Shown: positions 59,496 to 64,000 of the stretch, piece after piece | Layout of the letters: every line of letters begins with the position of its first letter | Numbering within the stretch: the first letter of the stretch is position 1 | DNA from: Clostridiales bacterium | Lineage (GTDB): Bacteria; Bacillota; Clostridia; Oscillospirales; Acutalibacteraceae | NCBI GenBank assembly: GCA_018364155.1 | Contig: JAGZMM010000001.1 | Coordinates: forward strand, 62,001-126,000 | Reading direction: 5' to 3' | DNA: 64,000 nucleotides | The notes under the pieces: model-generated | Databases searched by the model: none | Seen by the model: only the letters and a program-made list of their open reading frames with translations | Told to the model about the DNA's origin: nothing | Made by a program: the position numbers and the translations under genes

Positions 59496-60452
59496 ATGAA
59501 GCGCAAATGGAACATGACCGATCCCAAAGTTGTCTTTTTATTGGCGATGCTGTGCTGCTTTTTGTGGGGAAGCGCCACACCCGCCATCAAAATCGGCTAC
59601 CAGATGTTTCACATTGAAAATTCGGACACCACCAGTATTATTCTATTCGCGGGAATCCGGTTTTTCCTGGCGGGAATGCTGGTAATTTTATTCCAGAGCC
59701 TGATGCAAAAGCGGTTCTTAAAACCGCAGATCAAAGCAATTCCCGCCATTTTTTCCCTGTCTCTTGCCCAGACTGCGGTGCAGTACCTGTTCTTTTACAT
59801 CGGCCTTGCCCATACAAGCGGCGTCCACGGCACTATCATTTCAGGAACCGGCGGCTTTTTCTCCATTCTTATGGCGAGCCTTTTGTTTCGGTACGAAAAA
59901 CTCACAGGAGCGAAAATTTTCGGCTGTGTTATCGGTTTTGCCGGAATTGTGGTGATGAACCTGTCTGGTTCAAGCAGCGAGGGCTTTTTCCAGGTTTCCC
60001 TGCTGGGAGAAGGCTTTGTTTTGTTTTCCCAGCTTTCCTATGCCTTGTCTGGCATTCTGGTCAAGCGCTTTTCCTCCAGATTTGACGTGGTGATGCTCAG
60101 CGGCTGGCAGTTCGTGCTGGGCGGAATTATTATGATGGTGGTAGGCTTTGCCTGCGGAGGCCGGGTGGACCTGGTTTCCGATCCCTCTGCCTACCTGCTT
60201 TTGCTTTACATGGCGCTGATTTCGGCGGTGGCTTACTCGGTGTGGGGCATCCTTCTCAAATACAATCCCGTCAGCCGCGTGACTATTTTCACGTTCCTGA
60301 CGCCTTTGTTCGGCGTGCTCCTTTCCGCCATCTTCCTTGGGGAGGCTCAGCAGGCCCTCTCCTTCAAAACCCTGATTGCCCTGGTCTTCGTTTGCATCGG
60401 CATTTATGCCGTCAACCGCAACGCAGGCAAAAAGGAGTCGGCGCTCAAATAA
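59496..60452 (+). CDS. EamA/DMT-superfamily transporter
   Basis: A 318-residue membrane protein with ten hydrophobic segments in two EamA halves. The first half has LCCFLWGSATPAIKIGYQMF and AQTAVQYLFFYIGLAHTSGVHGTII; the second has YALSGILVKRF and ISAVAYSVWGILLKYNPVSRVTIFTFLTPLFGVL, the C-terminal EamA pattern. Such proteins export or exchange small metabolites or amino acids. ATG 59496 follows ACAGGAGAG. Single-gene unit with promoter and terminator. Confidence 0.9.
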   Translation: MKRKWNMTDPKVVFLLAMLCCFLWGSATPAIKIGYQMFHIENSDTTSIILFAGIRFFLAGMLVILFQSLMQKRFLKPQIKAIPAIFSLSLAQTAVQYLFFYIGLAHTSGVHGTIISGTGGFFSILMASLLFRYEKLTGAKIFGCVIGFAGIVVMNLSGSSSEGFFQVSLLGEGFVLFSQLSYALSGILVKRFSSRFDVVMLSGWQFVLGGIIMMVVGFACGGRVDLVSDPSAYLLLLYMALISAVAYSVWGILLKYNPVSRVTIFTFLTPLFGVLLSAIFLGEAQQALSFKTLIALVFVCIGIYAVNRNAGKKESALK

Positions 60453-60484
60453 GCAGCGGGGCGATCACCAGTACAGGAAAAAAG

Positions 60485-60522
60485 AAAAGCGGTGCAGAAA
60501 TATATTTCTGCACCGCTTTTTG
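60485..60522 (+). terminator. Terminator after the DMT transporter
   Basis: An 18-bp perfect stem (60485-60502 with 60503-60520, real loop of about 4 nt) ending in T tract. Confidence 0.85.
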
Positions 60523-60926
60523 ATATGCTGATTGCTGGCGGGGACAAATAGGCGAAGCCGCCCGCCGAAGGTCTGATGGTTCTGGCTCTCCGGGGACACA
60601 CGCACCACCGAGAAATCCCAAGAGAAAGGGCCGTGTCAGTCACGTCGGAACAGCAAGCATCGTTGTAAAATAGGCACACCTCCCGTGTAGAGGGAAGCCT
60701 GCGTGGTGAAATTGACCGCAAACGGCCGGTGCTTGTATTCCTTTGGCTGATGTGCTATCCTCAAAAATAAGAGCAGGGGAAAGGCGAACAGGACCATGCT
60801 GTAACCAGAAGGGGAAAGCGCACCGTTTTAACCTGCTGAATTCAAAAGTGTCTTTTCGTTTTTTCGCCATTATACTGCCAGAAACCCGGCCGGTCGCCGG
60901 CCGGGATGTAAGGAGGAAAGACCGCC
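60523..60926. other. Gene-free stretch
   Basis: I see no supported gene in these 404 bases. Short frames on both strands lack ribosome sites. No riboswitch consensus was recognised. A strong ribosome site at 60908-60918 belongs to the next gene. Confidence 0.4.
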
Positions 60927-61502
60927 ATGCAGCTGACAAGCGAACGTCTGTTTCTTCGCCCGGTGACCCTTTCGGATGCGCCTGCTGTTTACGCCTACTC
61001 GAAGGATGAACAGGTGGGACCCAACGCCGGATGGAAGCCTCATGAAAGCATAGAAGAGACCATTGCCATCTTGAAGGAAATCTTCGTTGGCCAAGAGGGT
61101 GTTTTTGGATTGGTGCTCAGGGAAACCGGCCGTTTAATCGGCACGGCCGGGCTGATTGGCGACCCCAAGCGGGAAAACGATCAAACGCGGATGCTTGGTT
61201 ATGCCCTAGCTCGGGAATACTGGGGGATGGGGCTGATGACCGAAGCAGTCCAGGCTCTTCTTCGGTACGGATTTGAGGAACTGGACCTGGATTTGGTTTC
61301 CGCCTATTGTTATCCGCACAATTCCCGGTCCAGGCGGGTGCTGCAAAAGTGCGGTTTCGTTTACGAGGGCAGGCTCAGGCTGTGTGAACGGCTTTATAAT
61401 GGACAGGTTCTCGACAATGAGTGTTATGCCTTGGAGAGACGGGCAGCGCAGACGGCGGATTGGTATCAAAACAGCGGCGTTTTTCTGCAAGAGGACCGAT
61501 AG
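60927..61502 (+). CDS. GNAT acetyltransferase
   Basis: A 191-residue GNAT N-acetyltransferase of the RimJ/RimL-like group: QLTSERLFLRPVTLSDAPAVY at the start, RMLGYALAREYWGMGLMTEAVQALL with the acetyl-CoA loop and helix, and YPHNSRSRRVLQKCGFVYEGRLR at the CoA site. Substrate unknown. TAAGGAGG lies 10 nt before ATG 60927. It is distinct from the acetyltransferase at 1545. Confidence 0.88.
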   Translation: MQLTSERLFLRPVTLSDAPAVYAYSKDEQVGPNAGWKPHESIEETIAILKEIFVGQEGVFGLVLRETGRLIGTAGLIGDPKRENDQTRMLGYALAREYWGMGLMTEAVQALLRYGFEELDLDLVSAYCYPHNSRSRRVLQKCGFVYEGRLRLCERLYNGQVLDNECYALERRAAQTADWYQNSGVFLQEDR

Positions 61503-61530
61503 GAGTCTGGTTTTCCACGGGGTAAAAAGT

Positions 61531-61562
61531 CGTGCCGGATAGGCAGGCGTGGGGACTAAAAT
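61531..61562 (+). repeat. Degenerate CRISPR-repeat-like element
   Basis: A 32-nt stretch exactly 34 nt upstream of the intact repeat. Its last 14 nt match the intact repeat at 11 positions (GTGGGGACTAAAAT versus GTGCGGATTGAAAT); the first 18 nt match poorly. Confidence 0.35.
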
Positions 61563-61596
61563 AAGAGAGACGGGGAACGCTGCGTTGTCTGCCTCG

Positions 61597-61628
61597 GTCA
61601 CTCCCTATGTGGGAGTGCGGATTGAAAT
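61597..61628 (+). CRISPR. Solitary type I-C-like CRISPR repeat
   Basis: A 32-nt sequence starting GTCACTCCCTATGTGGGAGT and ending GCGGATTGAAAT. The inner palindrome ACTCCC-TATGT-GGGAGT, the start GTC and the ending ATTGAAAT are those of type I-C repeats (also called Cas8c/Dvulg). No second intact copy and no cas gene occurs in the window; only the degenerate copy 34 nt upstream, at the normal spacer distance, points to an array. Confidence 0.6.
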
Positions 61629-61882
61629 AGCATTTCGGCGGTCTGTATGTCCGCGACCTGCTTGACACGCTATTTTTGAAGCGTGTCAAGTCTCTTTGCG
61701 TGTACTGCCTTGGTGCACGCGTTTGTCTTGCGATTTGCAGAGCTTGCGGATAGAACCCGCGAAAGGATGGATCAAGTCCAGCCATGAAAGCGTGACGCTT
61801 TGCCGACGGTTGATTTGGCGTGCCCTGCCTGTCCGCTGTTTGCAGCGCTTTTGTCTATGACCTTTTGCAAGGAGGAACTTTT

Positions 61883-62692
61883 GTGTTTCGTGCGGACCTT
61901 CATATTCACTCGACCATGTCCGACGGCAGTATGTCTGCCTCTGAAATTGCCGTGCATGCGGCAAAGCTGGGGTTGACTCACATCGCCTTCACCGACCATG
62001 ATACCACCGAAGGAGCGAAAGAGGCAGTTCAGAGCGCCCGGGAGCAGGGGCTTCATGCAGTGCCAGCGGTGGAGATTTCCGCCTTTCTGCCTTCATTTGG
62101 GATCAAGGCCCACATTCTCGGCTACGGGTACCGGACCAGTGACCACATCGAGGCTTTGTGCGCCCCTACCCGGCAAAGGCGCCACCAGAACAGCCTTTGG
62201 CAGATCGGGGTGCTGCAGCAGCTCGGCTATACCATTTCGGAGGAATTGGTGCGGCCCTTTGCCCATCGGGTGCTTTATAAACAGCATATCATGGACTACC
62301 TGGTAAGGACCGGGCAGGCGGACGAATTGTTTGGAGAAACCTTCCGCCGTCTTTTTGGAAAGGGCGGGCCCTGTTATTCCACCATTGAGTATGTAGACGC
62401 GCTCGACGCGGTGCAGGCGATTACGGCCGATGGAGGCCGGGCGGTGCTCGCACATCCGGGCCAGCAGCACAACCTTTTCGCCGTGCCTATGCTGGCGGAG
62501 GCGGGCTTAGCCGGGATCGAACTGGACCACCGGTCCAACACAGCGGCGGACCGGGAAGAAATCCACGCCCTGTGCCGGAAATACGGCCTGATCAAAACCG
62601 GCGGAAGCGATTTTCACGGCCGCTACAGCCGTCCTGGGTCCGCGCTTGGCGGGCATCTGGCGGACGATTCCAGCCAGGTTTTGTTCAACTAA
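61883..62692 (+). CDS. PHP-domain phosphoesterase
   Basis: A 269-residue PHP-domain protein. Metal ligands are visible in RADLHIHSTMSDGSMSA, THIAFTDHDTTEGAKEA, VPAVEIS, AVLAHPGQ and GGSDFHG, the set of the family related to YciV/Trp-region 5'-3' exonucleases and nucleoside bisphosphate phosphatases. It probably hydrolyses a phosphate ester. GTG 61883 is chosen since AAGGAGG lies 7 nt upstream. The stop codon is part of the terminator stem. Confidence 0.87.
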   Translation: MFRADLHIHSTMSDGSMSASEIAVHAAKLGLTHIAFTDHDTTEGAKEAVQSAREQGLHAVPAVEISAFLPSFGIKAHILGYGYRTSDHIEALCAPTRQRRHQNSLWQIGVLQQLGYTISEELVRPFAHRVLYKQHIMDYLVRTGQADELFGETFRRLFGKGGPCYSTIEYVDALDAVQAITADGGRAVLAHPGQQHNLFAVPMLAEAGLAGIELDHRSNTAADREEIHALCRKYGLIKTGGSDFHGRYSRPGSALGGHLADDSSQVLFN

Positions 62693-62737
62693 AAAGCAGG
62701 GGCCAGACCTTTACGTCTGGCCCCTGCTTTTTAGTTG
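62686..62737. terminator. Long perfect terminator hairpin spanning a stop codon
   Basis: A 23-bp perfect stem (62686-62708 with 62715-62737) and 6-nt loop; the TAA stop of the phosphoesterase lies within it. A and T runs on the arms would let it work in both directions. Confidence 0.9.
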
Positions 62738-62826
62738 AAGCGGTCCTCCGGTTTGCCGGCTCAGATAGGTAAAGAAAAAGCCGCAAACGGCAGATTCCTG
62801 CTGTCTGTGGCTTTTCATCCTTCATC

Positions 62827-63288
62827 TTATTCAAAAATCTTCTCAATCGCAGCTACAATCTGCTGATAGTCCGCCTTGGTGATGAGAAGGGAGATATCTG
62901 CTTCCGAAGTGGTGATCAGGCGGATGTCCGCCCCGACACCGGCTGCCGCCTGGAACACCTTCGCCGCCACACCCGATTCGATGCGCATGGCCTCGCCGTA
63001 AACGGAAATCTTCACGTTCGAGCTGCTGACCACGGGCTTTATATCGGGCGTCTGGGTGCGAAACTGGGAAATGAGCGTTAAAAGCCGACCCAAATCCTCG
63101 TCGGACACGGTAAAGGACAACGCGGATTTCCCTCCAAGGGGCGCCGCCTGCGCGATCATATCCACATTGATTTTTTCCTCTGCAATCCGCTCGAAAATGG
63201 AAGCGGTGAACGCAAAATCGGTGGGATTGGTCTCCAGGGTAACCATGGTCACATCTTCGGTAACCGAAATATTCTGAATAATCTTCAT
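62827..63288 (-). CDS. ACT-domain protein, aspartate-kinase-like regulatory domain
   Basis: A 153-residue protein with two ACT domains resembling the C-terminal regulatory half of aspartate kinase (FERIAEEKINVDMIAQAAPLG, KISVYGEAMRIESGVAAKVF, IRLITTSEADISLLI) but no kinase domain. It lies directly downstream of dapB, so it probably senses lysine or a related amino acid and regulates this pathway. ATG 63288 follows GAAGGAGCG. Such free-standing paralogues are known in Bacillota. Confidence 0.85.
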   Translation of the reverse strand: MKIIQNISVTEDVTMVTLETNPTDFAFTASIFERIAEEKINVDMIAQAAPLGGKSALSFTVSDEDLGRLLTLISQFRTQTPDIKPVVSSSNVKISVYGEAMRIESGVAAKVFQAAAGVGADIRLITTSEADISLLITKADYQQIVAAIEKIFE

Positions 63289-63300
63289 CGCAATCGCTCC

Positions 63301-64000
63301 TTACTTGGAAGAAACTAAGTCTCCCATGTTGTAAAGCCCGGGCTGCTGATCACAGAGGAACAGCGCCGCATTGACCGAGCCGGTGGCGAAGATTTCTTTC
63401 GAAAGGGCGGTGTGGGACAGGGTGACGATCTCATCGCGTCCGGCGAAGATCACCTCGTGCTCGCCCACAATGGTGCCGCCGCGGACCGAGTGAATGCCGA
63501 TTTCCGCCTTTTCCCGCTTTTTGCGCTGGGAATGCCGGTCATACACATACCGGGGCTCCTGGGGCATGGTTTCACCCACCGCGTCGGCGAGCATCAGCGC
63601 CGTGCCGCTGGGCGCGTCGATCTTCTGGTTGTGGTGCTTTTCAATGATCTCCACGTCAAAGCCGTCCCCCAGCACTGCGGTGGCTTTTTTGGCGAGCTCC
63701 AAAAGCAGGTTGATCCCTAAGGACATATTGCCCGAATAAAAGACCGGGATGTGCCTGCTCGCTCTTTTGACCTCTTCCACCTGCTCGGGCGAAAGGCCGG
63801 TGGTGGCGATGACCGCCGGCGTCTCGTGTTCGACGGCGTAGGTCAGCAAAGGGGTTAGAGCGGAAGGATGGGAGAAGTCGATGATGACGTTTACTTCGCC
63901 CGGATAGTCAGACGGGGAGGAAAATACGGGAAAATCCGCCAGAGTGGCGGTATTCACATCCACCCCCGCCGCGATCATACAATCCTCCCGCTGGGCCACG
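63301..64000 (-). CDS. dapB: 4-hydroxy-tetrahydrodipicolinate reductase, 5' part beyond window
   Basis: The C-terminal 232 residues of DapB, open at the window edge. The substrate-binding signature EIIEKHHNQKIDAPSGTAL is complete, and IDFSHPSAL and GNMSLGINLLLELA belong to the cofactor and hinge regions. DapB reduces hydroxy-tetrahydrodipicolinate with NAD(P)H in lysine/diaminopimelate synthesis. The dinucleotide loop lies beyond the window. The gene runs into the ACT protein with a 12-nt gap. Confidence 0.95.
   Translation of the reverse strand, partial: VAQREDCMIAAGVDVNTATLADFPVFSSPSDYPGEVNVIIDFSHPSALTPLLTYAVEHETPAVIATTGLSPEQVEEVKRASRHIPVFYSGNMSLGINLLLELAKKATAVLGDGFDVEIIEKHHNQKIDAPSGTALMLADAVGETMPQEPRYVYDRHSQRKKREKAEIGIHSVRGGTIVGEHEVIFAGRDEIVTLSHTALSKEIFATGSVNAALFLCDQQPGLYNMGDLVSSK

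Larger units (their letters stand above)
61503..61882. other. Gene-free stretch with CRISPR relic and hairpins
   Basis: No gene is evident in these 380 bases. The stretch contains the CRISPR-repeat-like element at 61531-61628, a hairpin CTTGACACGC (61661-61670) with GCGTGTCAAG (61681-61690), and a further short imperfect hairpin near 61700-61722. Confidence 0.6.

Noticed and set aside
60530..60720. Possible riboswitch before the acetyltransferase gene
   Set aside because: No conserved core of the common classes (cobalamin, TPP, FMN, SAM, lysine, T-box) could be recognised on either strand.
60404..60721. 105-codon frame on the minus strand
   Set aside because: It overlaps the end of the DMT transporter and its terminator, and no ribosome site precedes it.

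Overview
The window reads as a chromosome segment from a strictly anaerobic, probably spore-forming member of the Clostridia (Bacillota). Supporting this are a YtaF-type sporulation membrane protein, a two-gene minimal SUF system, an indolepyruvate:ferredoxin oxidoreductase operon, TTG/GTG starts behind strong GGAGG ribosome sites, and promoters of the TTGACA-N17-TATAAT type. The lineage is an inference (an Oscillospirales-like genome would fit); no rRNA or tRNA gene is present to confirm it.

Layout. 1-6250: solute symporter (cut by the window edge), acetyltransferase, SufC/SufB-like pair, a lipoprotein and an NSS transporter. 6250-6950: AT-rich, structured, gene-free stretch. 6950-27410: a roughly 20-kb natural-product locus, visibly richer in A+T than its surroundings. 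27465-31970: a heterodimeric ABC exporter with a divergent MerR-type regulator. 32000-33130: an AT-rich patch with a HEPN-like gene beside the tmRNA gene. 33131-36950: housekeeping block ssrA-smpB-recR-ybaB-dnaX-SRP RNA. 37100-47400: small proteins, YtaF, amidase, ferritin, FAD/Rieske oxidoreductase, MATE, APC permease and an O-antigen-ligase-like protein. 47700-53750: flavodoxin-like protein, DUF1540 protein, aldehyde dehydrogenase, UppP, B12/radical SAM protein and a possible small RNA. 53758-59188: aryl-pyruvate oxidation operon (ACT, two aryl-CoA ligases, IorAB). 59400-64000: DMT transporter, acetyltransferase, an isolated CRISPR repeat, PHP phosphoesterase, an ACT protein and DapB (cut by the window edge).

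The main discovery candidate is the 6950-27410 locus. It combines a Cys-rich ribosomal precursor peptide (13909-14064) and its radical SAM/SPASM maturase with carrier-protein chemistry: an adenylation-carrier didomain whose specificity residues look like a glycine code, a free carrier protein, a PaaK-like ligase, a carrier-related protein without the phosphopantetheine serine, two BtrH-like acyltransferases, an acyl-CoA/ACP synthetase and a ketoreductase-like SDR. A cytosolic subtilisin-like protease, an ABC exporter, a HlyD-like adaptor, a MacB-like membrane protein and a sugar-type ABC importer lacking an ATPase gene complete the set. The architecture suggests a radical-SAM-modified peptide that also receives an aminoacyl or acyl group from carrier proteins; no such product can be named from the sequence. 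Two further precursor copies next to the intact one keep promoter, ribosome site and leader but have lost the Cys-rich core.
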